Shown here: in pieces, positions 46,324-54,982 of the stretch | Layout of the letters: the number at the start of each line of letters is the position of its first letter | Numbering within the stretch: position 1 is the first letter of the stretch | DNA from: Chloroflexota bacterium | GTDB lineage: Bacteria; Chloroflexota; Dehalococcoidia; Lucifugimonadales; UBA3495 | Direction of reading: 5' to 3' | DNA length: 64,000 nt | NCBI GenBank assembly: GCA_028875055.1 | Contig: JAPPGG010000066.1 | Coordinates: 106,125 to 170,124, forward strand | Notes under the pieces: model-generated | Seen by the model: the letters and a program-made list of their open reading frames with translations, nothing else | Databases searched by the model: none | What the model was told of the DNA's origin: nothing | Position numbers and translations under genes: made by a program

Positions 46324-47220
46324 CTAGGCTTGGTCGTGCTCCGTCTCCAGGCCATTTTCGGGCGCCAGGGACTGTATCACTTCAATGTGACTCAACAGGT
46401 TCTCGTGCAGCCGGTCAATCATTTGCGGCCAGTTCTCCGAGTTATACGCGTCGAAAGAGTCCCAGTTGGATATGCCCTGCTCCTCGATGGCAACCCGGTA
46501 CTCTTCCGCATACCTGGCGCTTTCGCTGTGGGGTTCCCCCCGCCTTCCGTTGAGCACAATGCCCACACCGTCCTGGGCCAGGGAAAGGGAGGCGGTGACG
46601 TTGGCGACGGGGATAACCACGCTGTTGTTGATGTGGCCAGGGCTGATATTGGCGTCGGATGGATACCGCTGAGCGTAGGCTCTCCAGAAGTCGTTGCGGA
46701 TCTTTCGCAGGCCGATCAGCTCGCTGCGGGGCTCGCCCATGACCCGGACCTGTTTTTCCCACTCGTTGGGGCGTTCCAGGACCTCAAACAACGCGGCCAC
46801 CGGGGAGCTGCCGATCCTGACCGCCTTGACCTGAACGGCAAAAAAGCTGAAACGGGGGTCGGTGTTCTCGTTGAGCCACCGGATAGCCAGGCAGTCATGC
46901 TCGGAGAAACTGGGGGCCATCCATACCGCCGAATCGGCGCGGAATGCGGCCATGTAGGCCAGGACCTGGCCCAGGTGATGGAGGTCGGCGGTTTCCAGCT
47001 GGCATTCAATCAGCACCAGCCGGTCGGCGTGGGTGTCACGGGCGATGAGGTCCGCCCGGAGGGGCCCGGAAACAACCTCCCGCCCTTCCACTTCCAAGGT
47101 TATGCCGAGGGCTTCGGACAGCCTGGCGATGTTCTCCTCCAGCCAGGGGGTGAAGTCCAGAGCCTCATTGGGCCACGCTTCAGACAGTTCAACTTCTCTA
47201 AGGTCTCCGAACTGCAGCAA
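46324..47220 (-). CDS. DUF4268-type protein with PD-(D/E)xK-like N-terminal domain
   Basis: A 298-residue protein resembling DUF4268 proteins. Residues about 25-130 show the pattern DFTPWLEENIARLSEALGI, then RADLIARD, LVLIECQLETADLHHLGQVLAYMAAF and SAVWMAPSFSEHDCLAIRWLNE. The Asp followed by an ExQ strand is a restriction-nuclease-fold arrangement. The C-terminal half carries an FWRAY region. Family members are often found as stand-alone genes of unknown role, suspected to be nucleases. It is 17 bp upstream of the Mo subunit gene on the same strand, an unexpected partner. Confidence 0.8.
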   Translation of the reverse strand: MLQFGDLREVELSEAWPNEALDFTPWLEENIARLSEALGITLEVEGREVVSGPLRADLIARDTHADRLVLIECQLETADLHHLGQVLAYMAAFRADSAVWMAPSFSEHDCLAIRWLNENTDPRFSFFAVQVKAVRIGSSPVAALFEVLERPNEWEKQVRVMGEPRSELIGLRKIRNDFWRAYAQRYPSDANISPGHINNSVVIPVANVTASLSLAQDGVGIVLNGRRGEPHSESARYAEEYRVAIEEQGISNWDSFDAYNSENWPQMIDRLHENLLSHIEVIQSLAPENGLETEHDQA

Positions 47221-47298
47221 ACCGACTGTCTCCTTGCCTATCCGGCGCCCCGACTCCGGGGCGCGCTTTGACTTGTGCCAATGCCATTGGTATGTCCA

Positions 47299-47326
47299 GA
47301 GGGCGGGTTACCGGAAACCCGCCCTC
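47299..47326. terminator. Strong hairpin between DUF3500 and DUF4268 genes
   Basis: Perfect 11-bp arms GAGGGCGGGTT (47299-47309) and AACCCGCCCTC (47316-47326) with a 6-base loop. It shares its core with hairpin element C but lacks the TTCAGGTGG ends. It lies downstream of the DUF3500 gene (minus strand) and may end its transcript, although no long T-run follows. Confidence 0.5.
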
Positions 47327-47368
47327 GCTGATTGTCTCCTGTTCCTGACGCGGCTGGCCGCGACGCCG

Positions 47369-48391
47369 CTAGAGGACGTGGTACATCAAACGGTGGTCGC
47401 GGAGGACGTCGGCGGCAAAGTCATTCTCGACGTCCCGCCACACCGAGTGGATGTGGTTAGCCCCATCCTGGATGTTGTCGAACTCAATCAGGAAAGTGCC
47501 GCCATGGATGCGGTAGTAGTGGTCGCGGCTGCGGTCGGTGGCGCCGGCCCATACGATGCGGAAGTGGTCCAGGCCCTTATCCCTGATCTCATCCAGCCTT
47601 TCGCGGGCCACGTCGGTGCGCACCTGGTTCACGTACTCGGTAATCAGGGCCAGGAGCATCTCCTTCTGCTCGCCGGTCATGTCGGCGGCGGACAGGCCCT
47701 CGCCTTCGTGGACCGGAGCCTTGGTGGTGTTGTAGGTCAGGATGTCCCAGGGGGCGTTCTCGTGGATGACGGCCTGGCTTCGCTGTTCGTCGGTCAGCGA
47801 GGCCATCAGTTCGATGGCCAGGTCCTCGCGGTGGCCCAGGATGCGGAGGCCCTTTTTCTCGCCGTGGGGAACCTCGGCGGGATTGGCGCCGAAGAAGAAG
47901 GGGGTTACCGCGGTTACTTCCTCGCCCCAGACGCTGAAATGGAGGGATACGTGGTGGCCCTCGGCCCGCCAGCCCCAGGGCTCCTCGCCTCCAGGCTCAC
48001 CGAATACGGTCCAGTAGTAGAGTTCCGGGTCGCGCACGAAGGTGACGATGTTCCGTTCCTCTTCCAGGGGGCCAAGGATCAGCTCGTGCTCGATGATGGC
48101 CCTGGCCTGCTGGTAGGCCTGGGGATCCAGGGAGCTTTCCATGATGCGGAAAGCCAGTTCCCGCTGCTGCTGGTCCATGTCCCGCAGGGGCAGGCCGTGG
48201 CGGTTCAGGGGCGGGTAGTACCAGAACTGGCGCTCCCCGTCGAGGTAGTGGAAGGTGGCCTTGGCTTTCTGCTCAGGATTGAGGCTTTCCAGCCAATTGC
48301 GGCAGGCCTCGGCCATTTCCGCCGTGGCGCTGGTGTGTTCGTGATAATGGGCGTGTCGTATGCCGTGGTTGTGCTCAGCTGTCGCCGTCAT
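47369..48391 (-). CDS. DUF3500 family protein
   Basis: A 340-residue protein resembling DUF3500 members: ACRNWLESLNPEQKAKATFHYLDGERQFWYYPP, RHGLPLRDMDQQQRELA, WGWRAEGHHVSLHFSV and YYRIHGGTFLIEFDN, with GANHIHSVWRDVENDFAADVLRDH at the C-terminus. The N-terminus is His-rich (HNHGIRHAHYHEH), suggesting metal binding. It has no signal peptide in this reading. The conserved His and Trp residues suggest a metalloenzyme, but the reaction is not known. Confidence 0.85.
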   Translation of the reverse strand: MTATAEHNHGIRHAHYHEHTSATAEMAEACRNWLESLNPEQKAKATFHYLDGERQFWYYPPLNRHGLPLRDMDQQQRELAFRIMESSLDPQAYQQARAIIEHELILGPLEEERNIVTFVRDPELYYWTVFGEPGGEEPWGWRAEGHHVSLHFSVWGEEVTAVTPFFFGANPAEVPHGEKKGLRILGHREDLAIELMASLTDEQRSQAVIHENAPWDILTYNTTKAPVHEGEGLSAADMTGEQKEMLLALITEYVNQVRTDVARERLDEIRDKGLDHFRIVWAGATDRSRDHYYRIHGGTFLIEFDNIQDGANHIHSVWRDVENDFAADVLRDHRLMYHVL

Positions 48392-48482
48392 GGTGCGTGT
48401 TTCTCCTTGCCGGTGTATGCGCGCCGGATGCGCAAAACTGGAATGAGTTTAGTGTTGGGGAGTTGAGAGTGTCAACCGGGGC

Positions 48483-48643
48483 TGGGACCACGGGTGTCCG
48501 TCAAGATTTTGGTAGAGCATCTGGATAGGGGCAGATATCGAAAGCGAAGGTAGGGGCGCAGGGCCCTGCGCCCCTACAGCGACGGCCTGCAACGGGGCCC
48601 CGCCAGGCATTCCCCAAAACTTTGACGGACACCCTGGGACCAC
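48483..48643. mobile_element. MITE-like non-autonomous element with 9-bp target duplication
   Basis: A 143-bp element (48492-48634) with 21-bp inverted ends beginning GGGTGTCCGTCAA (48492-48512 and 48614-48634, 19 of 21 matching). It is flanked by perfect direct repeats TGGGACCAC (48483-48491 and 48635-48643). Inside is a perfect 28-bp palindrome at 48550-48577 with arm GTAGGGGCGCAGGG. It has no coding capacity, so it would be moved in trans by a transposase encoded elsewhere. Confidence 0.85.
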
Positions 48644-48650
48644 GGAAGCT

Positions 48651-48792
48651 GTTCAGAGTTAATGAGGCAGGGACGCCTGGAACTCGGCATTCCAGCGCAG
48701 GCCGGAAGCCAGAAAGGCTGAACAGCGCATGCGGCTCAAGCACAGCAATGATTCCCGGATGCCGGCTTTCGCCGGAACGACGGGGTTGGAGG
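48651..48792. repeat. Dispersed repeat B, copy 3 (inverted)
   Basis: The reverse complement of this stretch aligns with 56373-56549: CCGTCGTTCCGGCGAAAGCCGG, a TGCTnnGCTTGA middle, GGCCTGCGCTGGAATGCCGAGTTC and the end TTAACTCTGAAC. It begins eight bases after the MITE target duplication. Confidence 0.7.
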
Positions 48793-49025
48793 GGCTCGGA
48801 AAACCAACCAGCCGCGAACCCCGTACCTCGGTTCACCCCAGGGCAATCGCGCCTTTAGCGAACATTACAATGAGCCCTTCGGCCTGCCTCCGGGCAACAT
48901 GACCATTGTTTAAAGCATCAGCCCCCATTCAAGACGCGATTGCCCTGCGGTTCACCCGGCTTGACACCCCGGCCAGCGGGGTTATGATTGGGGCTGTTCA
49001 CCTACGCAATCCGGAGGTTTCCAAC

Positions 49026-49928
49026 ATGGCTTCTCATTCCCTGGGCCTTACCCTGCACCAGGCAGCACGACAGAAAGGGGTTTCCTTTTCCCGGGAGAAT
49101 GAACCGGTTGACCGAAACGTGCGGGCCAACGGGATGAACTTCCACTACTTGGAATGGGGCCAGCCCGGGAATCCGATGATAGTAATGCTCCACGGAGGTT
49201 CCCAGCAGGCCCACAGCTGGGACTTTGTCAGCCTGCCCCTGTCCGAGAGTTATCACATCATTGCCCTGGACCAGCGGGGTCACGGAGACAGCGACTGGGC
49301 GCCCGACGGCGACTACGCCCTGGAGGCCCATCAGCGGGACATTGACGCTTTCGTCGCCGCCCTGGGCATTTCCGGATTCCACCTCATCGGCCATTCCATG
49401 GGTGGTCGCAACAGCTATGTTTGGGCCTCCCGCAACTCGGACAAGCTGCGGTCCCTGGTCATAGTGGACACAGGACCGGTGGCCCAGTCCCGGGGGCGCA
49501 ACCGCATCCAGAATTTCCGGGAACTGCCGGACGAGCTGGACACTTTCGAGGAGTTTGCCGACCGGGTCCAGGAATACACGGGCCGATCCCGCGAGCAGAC
49601 CCTGGGAGCGCTGAAGTACAGCATCCGCCAACGCCCGGATGGCAAGTGGTCGTGGAAATACGACAAGCTGCTGCGCACCCCGGGCCACCAGGCCCCGGCC
49701 TGGACCCCGGAGCAGCTCTGGGAAGCGGTGGCCAAAATCACCTGTCCCACGCTGGTGGTGCGGGGCGGCAACAGCGACATTTTCGCCGACGAGACCATGC
49801 AGCAGATGCGGCAGGTCATACCCCAGTGCGAGATTGTCACCGTGCCCGACGCGGGTCACCTGGTGGCCGGCGACAACCCGGTTGACTTCCTGACCGCAGT
49901 GCGCGGGTTTTATGGCAGCCTGTCGTAA
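49026..49928 (+). CDS. Alpha/beta-hydrolase fold protein
   Basis: A 300-residue alpha/beta hydrolase. The start MASHSLGLTL at 49026 is chosen because GGAGG lies seven bases upstream; the frame opens 40 codons earlier without such a site. The oxyanion HG is in VMLHGGSQQAHSWD, the nucleophile elbow is GHSMGG, the acid is in VVRGGNSDIFAD and the His in PDAGHLVAGDNP. Such enzymes include esterases, epoxide hydrolases, haloalkane dehalogenases and C-C hydrolases of aromatic degradation; the substrate is not assigned. Confidence 0.92.
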   Translation: MASHSLGLTLHQAARQKGVSFSRENEPVDRNVRANGMNFHYLEWGQPGNPMIVMLHGGSQQAHSWDFVSLPLSESYHIIALDQRGHGDSDWAPDGDYALEAHQRDIDAFVAALGISGFHLIGHSMGGRNSYVWASRNSDKLRSLVIVDTGPVAQSRGRNRIQNFRELPDELDTFEEFADRVQEYTGRSREQTLGALKYSIRQRPDGKWSWKYDKLLRTPGHQAPAWTPEQLWEAVAKITCPTLVVRGGNSDIFADETMQQMRQVIPQCEIVTVPDAGHLVAGDNPVDFLTAVRGFYGSLS

Positions 49929-50131
49929 TTCAAGCGACAATTGTCCGGAAGCAACGTATGGCGCCGAAGGGAATGCCCGCAGCTCTTATCCCTGGCTCCA
50001 GGCGTCCTGAACCGGGCTTGGCTTGGCTGGACCGGCCGTTGCCGGTCAACAGGAGCGCAACGGGGCGGGGGTCTATCCGCCGCCCGAATGACGGCTGAGT
50101 CCCATCCCCTTACCGCAAACCGGTTAAACCG

Positions 50132-51391
50132 CTAGCTGAACAGGCGGGGCACCAGGTCGCCCAGCAGGAAGCCAAGGGCGGCCGAGACTGCCCCAATTAC
50201 CAGGATTTCCAGGCCCTGCAAGAGCGGTGACTTGCTGACCAGCCTCCCCTTGCCCATCCCCAGCACAAACAGGCCCGCCAAAGCCCCGGCGATGGAGACG
50301 GCAATGGCGGTGGAGCCCTCGAGGAACAGGTACGGCACGATGGGTATGGCGGCCGCAACCACGAAGGAGACCCCCATTACGAGGGCGTCCTTAACCGGGC
50401 TGGTGGTCTCCTCGGAGCTTATGCCCAATTCTTTTTCCACCATGGAACGGAGCCACGCCTCCCGGTCCTGGGCAATCTCGGAGGCCAGGGCATTGGCCTC
50501 TTCAAAACTTCTGCCTTCACGCTGGAGAACCACCACCAGCTCCGCGAATTCCTCGGCCGGGTTTTCCTCCAGTTCCTGGGCCTCCCGGGCAATTTCAGCC
50601 CGCTGGACATCCTGCTCGGCGCGGGAACCCAGGTAGGCGCCGGTGGCCATGGAAATCATGCCGGCCAGGGCAGCCGCGATGCCTGCCACCAGTATCGTCG
50701 CGCCGTCCCCGATGGCCACCGCTACTGAGGTTACCAGGGCCACCGTGCTGAGAATGCCGTCCTGGGCGCCGAACACCACCTCGCGCAAGCGGCCCAGGTT
50801 GGCAACCCGGAAACGCTCCTTGTCCACCTCAATTGTGGCGGCGACGTAGGTATTCAGGTCTATCTGAGAGTCCCCCGTGCCGACCACCAGGTCGGAGTTG
50901 AAGACAAACTCATCCTGTCCCACCTCTTCCGGCCGGGCCCTCTCGACCGCAACGGGGGCTGGCTGGCCCGCCGCGCTGGCCCTGCCGTGCCGCGCCTCCA
51001 TCTGTTCCAGGGCCCTGGAGAAAATTGCCTGGTGGTGCTGTTCCCGTTCCAGGGCGAGGGCAAAGGAGTCTGCCGCGTCCTGGCGTCCGTCCACCTGGGC
51101 GTCGCGAATCATGCGCGGGTACATAGTGCTGAATTCGTGGGACTCGCCTTCAATCACGGCCCTCAGGTTTTCCATGGTGCCCTTGACTTCACCGGCGACC
51201 TTCAGGTGGTTGAGGCCGTGGATGGTTTCGGCCCCGGCAACCTCCTGGAATACCTGGGCAACTTCGGGGTAACCTTCTTCGAGGGCCTTGTGGGCGAAGG
51301 CGTTGTACTTGAGGTGCGCCAGGGCCTCTCCGGCGATGGCGCTCCATAAATTGCGTTCGGTGCGCGTCAAATCCTGTGCGGATGAAGTCAT
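50132..51391 (-). CDS. mbfA: Rubrerythrin-VIT1 fusion, MbfA-type iron/manganese exporter
   Basis: A 419-residue fusion. The N-terminal 135 residues are a ferritin-like rubrerythrin domain with carboxylate/His ligands (SAIAGEALAHLKY, VAGAETIHGLNHLKV, ALEREQHHQAIF). After a linker the C-terminal half is a VIT1/CCC1 membrane domain (LREVVFGAQDGILSTVALVTSVAVA, GMISMATGAYLGSRAEQDV) with five hydrophobic helices. MbfA in alphaproteobacteria exports iron to limit peroxide damage. Start ATG 51391 is preferred to 51442 because GAGGAA lies just upstream. No operator resembling the Zur boxes is seen. Confidence 0.88.
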   Translation of the reverse strand: MTSSAQDLTRTERNLWSAIAGEALAHLKYNAFAHKALEEGYPEVAQVFQEVAGAETIHGLNHLKVAGEVKGTMENLRAVIEGESHEFSTMYPRMIRDAQVDGRQDAADSFALALEREQHHQAIFSRALEQMEARHGRASAAGQPAPVAVERARPEEVGQDEFVFNSDLVVGTGDSQIDLNTYVAATIEVDKERFRVANLGRLREVVFGAQDGILSTVALVTSVAVAIGDGATILVAGIAAALAGMISMATGAYLGSRAEQDVQRAEIAREAQELEENPAEEFAELVVVLQREGRSFEEANALASEIAQDREAWLRSMVEKELGISSEETTSPVKDALVMGVSFVVAAAIPIVPYLFLEGSTAIAVSIAGALAGLFVLGMGKGRLVSKSPLLQGLEILVIGAVSAALGFLLGDLVPRLFS

Positions 51392-51721
51392 GCCATTTTC
51401 CTCGTGCGGGCGGTTCTTCAAAGGGGAAATATTTACTATCATTATAGCCCACTCCGAGGGTCAGGAAGGGCAGAAGGCCCCAGTGGTCCCGACAGACTGA
51501 AGGACATCCTGAAGGTGCGGACTGGCACGCAGGATTCCGGAGAAGGTCATTCCGGCGCCAACGCTTGCATAGCTTGAAGTGCGGATGGGTCGGCGCGCCG
51601 TGCCACAGGTCCGCCTCCCCAAAGCATGTAGTTGCGGCGGGTTTCCCCCTACCCGATAATGGGAACGTTTCGCGAGATATATGCCAGTCTGGAACCCGAT
51701 ACCAGCAGAAGGGAGGAGTTG
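51392..51721. other. Divergent intergenic region, 330 bp
   Basis: It lies between the divergent mbfA and dehydrogenase genes and must hold both promoters. I see only the two ribosome-binding sites and no clear operator or repeat. Confidence 0.5.
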
Positions 51722-52654
51722 ATGAAAGTAGGATTTATTGGCCTGGGAACCATGGGCGGCAGCATGGCCTATAACTGTCTGCAGGGCGGCAACGAAATGA
51801 TTGTCCATGACATTCGCCGGGAAGCGGCCACGCCCCACCTGGAGGCCGGTGCGCAATGGGCCGACAGTCCCAGGGAAGTGGCCGAGGGAGCCGAGGTAGT
51901 CTTCACGTCGCTGCCGGGGCCGGTGGAAGTGGAAGCGGTTGCCCTGGGCGAGGACGGACTGATGGAGGGCCTGTCCCCCGGGAAGGTGTATTTTGACCTG
52001 AGCACCAACTCGCCGACGGTAATTCGAAAGATTCACCAGGAGTACGCCGAGCAGGGGATACACATGCTGGACGCCCCGGTAAGCGGTGGTCCCCGGGGGG
52101 CCCAGACTCGCAACCTGGCCATCTGGGTGGGCGGCGACAAGGAGCTGTTCGACCAGTACAAACCGGTACTGGACTCCATAGGAGACAAGGCCTACTACGT
52201 TGGACCCATCGGCTGCGGGTCGGTGGCCAAGCTGGTACACAACTGCTCGGGTTACATTATCCAGGCAGCCCTGGCCGAGACCTTTACCATGGGGGTGAAG
52301 GCCGGCGTGGAACCCCTGGCCCTGTGGCAGGCGGTGCGCCGGGGCGCCCAGGGACGCCGTAGTCCCTTTGAGGGACTGGCCGACCACCTGCTGACGGGGA
52401 ATTTCGACCCGCCCGACTTTGCCCTGCAACTGGCCCGCAAGGACGTGGACCTGGCGGTGGGGGTAGGCCGCGAGTTCAATGTTCCCATGCGCCTGGCAAA
52501 TATAACGCTGGCCGAAATGACCGAGGCCATCAACCGGGGCTGGGGCCAGCGCGACTCCCGGGTAGCCATGCTGCTGCAGGAGGAAAGGGCCGGAGTGGAG
52601 GTGAGGGTGGACGAGGAAGTTCTCCGAAGAGTCCTTGAGGAAGAACGAGGGTAG
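51722..52654 (+). CDS. NAD(P)-dependent beta-hydroxyacid dehydrogenase (HIBADH family, 2)
   Basis: A 310-residue oxidoreductase. The start MKVGFIGLGTMGGSMAYN at 51722 is set by GGGAGGAG upstream; the frame extends 30 codons further 5' without support. It has the Rossmann GxGxxG, the substrate loop MLDAPVSGGPRGAQTRNLAIWVGG and the catalytic lysine in SVAKLVHNCSGYI. The C-terminus is slightly longer than in the paralogue at 40422-41303. Its substrate is probably a 3-hydroxy acid or tartronate-semialdehyde-like compound. Confidence 0.93.
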   Translation: MKVGFIGLGTMGGSMAYNCLQGGNEMIVHDIRREAATPHLEAGAQWADSPREVAEGAEVVFTSLPGPVEVEAVALGEDGLMEGLSPGKVYFDLSTNSPTVIRKIHQEYAEQGIHMLDAPVSGGPRGAQTRNLAIWVGGDKELFDQYKPVLDSIGDKAYYVGPIGCGSVAKLVHNCSGYIIQAALAETFTMGVKAGVEPLALWQAVRRGAQGRRSPFEGLADHLLTGNFDPPDFALQLARKDVDLAVGVGREFNVPMRLANITLAEMTEAINRGWGQRDSRVAMLLQEERAGVEVRVDEEVLRRVLEEERG

Positions 52655-52830
52655 GCAACCCTTTGAGGAATTGCGGCCAGGGATCAGCCCCGGGCGTCGC
52701 CATGCGGCAAAGGGGTTCACGGACGTGGGCCAGCACAGTTCCCCGCCGCCGGGTCTATAATGAAATGAGATAGTCCAGACAGCGCGGGGACGGCGCAATG
52801 GAGACTATCCCAGATTAACGGAGGTGCACC

Positions 52831-53196
52831 ATGGCAATTGAACTGAACCATACCATCGTACCCTCTCGTGACAAGGAGGCCGGGGCCAGATTCTTTGCCC
52901 GGGTTTTCGGGCTGATGTATGAAGGAACCCACGGCCATTTCGCCCCGGTCAAGGTGAACGAGTCGCTTACCCTGGACTTCGACGACCGGGATGAGTTTGA
53001 GCACCACCACTACGCCTTCCACGTCTCGGAGGATGACTTCGACGCGATCTTCGGCCGCATCAAGGCGGAAGGCATTCCCTGGGGCAGCGGCCCGCGCAGC
53101 CTGGAGGACATGGACATTAACCACCGCAAGGGCGGCCGGGGTGTTTACTTCAGGGACCCGGATGGCCACGTGCTGGAGCTGCTGACACAGTTCTGA
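52831..53196 (+). CDS. VOC family protein (glyoxalase/dioxygenase fold)
   Basis: A 121-residue single-module vicinal-oxygen-chelate protein. The paired beta-alpha-beta-beta-beta units are recognisable (LNHTIVPSRDKEAGARFFARVFGL and GRGVYFRDPDGHVLELLTQF). Potential metal ligands are His at NHTIVP and Glu in HVLELL. GGAGGTG precedes the ATG. It could be a lyase, dioxygenase or antibiotic-binding protein; nothing nearby narrows this. Confidence 0.92.
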   Translation: MAIELNHTIVPSRDKEAGARFFARVFGLMYEGTHGHFAPVKVNESLTLDFDDRDEFEHHHYAFHVSEDDFDAIFGRIKAEGIPWGSGPRSLEDMDINHRKGGRGVYFRDPDGHVLELLTQF

Positions 53197-53249
53197 GCGC
53201 CAGCCGCGATGCCAGCCATCCAGAATTAACCGGGCAGGACCGAAAAGAA

Positions 53250-53277
53250 CCGGGCAGGGAAGATTCTCCCTGCCCGG
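53250..53277. terminator. Bidirectional hairpin terminator
   Basis: Perfect 11-bp arms CCGGGCAGGGA (53250-53260) and TCCCTGCCCGG (53267-53277) with a 6-base loop, in the gap between the convergent VOC and 438-residue genes. A partial copy of the arm (CCGGGCAGGA) precedes it at about 53230. Confidence 0.75.
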
Positions 53278-53311
53278 TAGTGCTGCAACTGTTAATTCAG
53301 TTTGTCGAAGG

Positions 53312-54628
53312 CTAGATCAGGCGGTTGTCGTCAGCCAGGTCGCTAATCATTTCTTCCATGGCGCGGTCGCCATTGGAGGCAGGACCTGCCGAGCTGGGTC
53401 TGCCGTTACGGCTTAACCCCGGCGGTTCCGAATTGTCACTGGAGGCATCCTGACTATGGGAATCCGGGTTTTCGCGACCCCGGTTGCCGGACATTGCCTG
53501 CCGCATCAGCCCCATTGAATCGATGATGCGCGGCTCCAATGCGAAGCGGCGTTCCCTGCGGCCCAGCTCTTCCGAGAGGGTGTTGCCAGGACGCCGCACG
53601 TCCCGGTATTCGTTCAGCAGGTCCTTCAGGTTGGCGGCCAGGTCCAGGGTCCGGTCCAGGTCAACAAGTTCGGTAAGGGACTGGACCGACCAGAAGGAAG
53701 TATCCTGCTCCAGGAACTCCAGGTCCGACTCGAACTCCTGAATGATCTGGGTGTGAGCTTCCAGCAGGCTGGCCCGACGTTCCCGCTGCGCCGACTTCAG
53801 GGTCCGGATGCCGCTGACTGCTTCGACGAAGGCCGGCACCGCATCAGTCCAGTTGCGGTCTTCGGGACTCAGGGACGACAGAAACTCCATGCACTGGTTG
53901 AGGATGGCGGGCCCATCGAATTCGGTTGGCATGCTGAGGGGAGGCTGCGGGACAACCGCCGCGGGAGGCCGCACGACTGCCGGAGGCGGCTCAACCGCCG
54001 GCGCAGGCGCTTCCGGAGCACTGGACCCATCTTCCTCTTCCTGTTTTACCGTTTCAATGACGGTGGACATTTCCATGAAGGGCTCTGCCGGTTCTCCCAG
54101 GTCATCTTCGTCATCATAGACGATGGTCCTTCCGGAGACGTAGCAGAGCATCAGCGCCACATCTTCCTCGCTCCAGAGCTCCGCAATATCGACAATCCAG
54201 TCCAGCTCCCGCTGCCAGATTTCTTCGTCCCAGAAGCCACGGAACCGGTTGTTTTCGAAGTCGGGGTATTCGGTGGGGAGGCCCTGGGAAGCCAGGTGAC
54301 CGGCAACCAGCTTTTCCAGTTCATCCATGGACTCGGCCCAAACGCGCAGGGCCGTGCCTGCCAGCTTTTCGGACTTGACAATGGATGCATTGACGGGCTC
54401 GAGCAGCGCCGATGAAATTGCGAGAGCGGGATTGGAATAGCCCACCAGGCGGATGCTGCCGCGTATGGCGGAGTCCAGGGCCCGGCCGGCATCGGTGGAA
54501 ACGTGGTCCCGGGCGCGCAGGGCCCGCATTACGAGCGAAGTCCTGTATTCCGGAGTCAGGGCCTCAAACATGGCCGTGAATTCCAGCAACGCTCTGCTGG
54601 TACTCTCATCAAACAGCTTCCTGGTCAT
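53312..54628 (-). CDS. Unknown 438-residue two-domain protein
   Basis: I do not recognise this protein. Residues 1-175 are helical (MTRKLFDESTSRALLEFTAMFEALTPEY) and contain the acidic YDDEDDLGEPAEP. A Pro/Ala/Val linker spans about 190-225. A second helical, coiled-coil-rich domain (about 230-375) includes LEAHTQIIQEFESDLEFLEQD and ends in a basic ERRFALEPRIIDSMG. The C-terminal 70 residues are low-complexity Ser/Asn/Gly. It has no signal or membrane segment. It starts at an ATG preceded by GGAGGTTCTCC after a long AT-rich leader, and ends at a strong terminator, so it is a stand-alone transcript. Confidence 0.8.
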   Translation of the reverse strand: MTRKLFDESTSRALLEFTAMFEALTPEYRTSLVMRALRARDHVSTDAGRALDSAIRGSIRLVGYSNPALAISSALLEPVNASIVKSEKLAGTALRVWAESMDELEKLVAGHLASQGLPTEYPDFENNRFRGFWDEEIWQRELDWIVDIAELWSEEDVALMLCYVSGRTIVYDDEDDLGEPAEPFMEMSTVIETVKQEEEDGSSAPEAPAPAVEPPPAVVRPPAAVVPQPPLSMPTEFDGPAILNQCMEFLSSLSPEDRNWTDAVPAFVEAVSGIRTLKSAQRERRASLLEAHTQIIQEFESDLEFLEQDTSFWSVQSLTELVDLDRTLDLAANLKDLLNEYRDVRRPGNTLSEELGRRERRFALEPRIIDSMGLMRQAMSGNRGRENPDSHSQDASSDNSEPPGLSRNGRPSSAGPASNGDRAMEEMISDLADDNRLI

Positions 54629-54779
54629 TGGAGAACCTCCGGGTTTGCATCGCCGGGCCGCCGGTATAACCGCCAGTTTCTGGCGTCCGGGAACCGGATT
54701 GCGGCTCCGGGATCATGGATATTTTAACACTGTGAACGGGTCTGTCCTGTCAACAAAGGGCTTCCGTCCCTGCCACAAC

Positions 54780-54890
54780 GGGAAGGCGACGGAAAGTGAA
54801 GAAAATTGCATTTGTGAAATTGATAACTATTATAACACTAATAGAGGAAACTACATACCCTCAATCATAAATTTTATATTTCTACCTCTC
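54780..54890 (-). promoter_or_regulatory. AT-rich leader with candidate extended -10 for the 438-residue gene
   Basis: The most AT-rich patch in the window. On the minus strand TGTTATAAT occurs, with the -10 hexamer TATAAT at 54829-54834. No -35 at proper spacing is obvious, consistent with an extended -10. It would give a 5' leader of about 190 bases before the ATG at 54628. Confidence 0.4.
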
Positions 54891-54935
54891 AAAAAGGAAT
54901 CCCCTTGCAACTTCGGAAGCTGCGAAGGGGATTCC
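54891..54935 (-). terminator. Rho-independent terminator of the tandem membrane-protein genes
   Basis: Arms GGAATCCCCTT (54896-54906) and AAGGGGATTCC (54925-54935) pair perfectly. Read on the minus strand, the hairpin is followed by TTTTT (54895-54891). It lies 48 bases after the stop at 54983. Confidence 0.85.
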
Positions 54936-54982
54936 CCGTACACGCGGGTTGATGTCGGAAAAGCGCCGGGCGCTGTGCTTCA

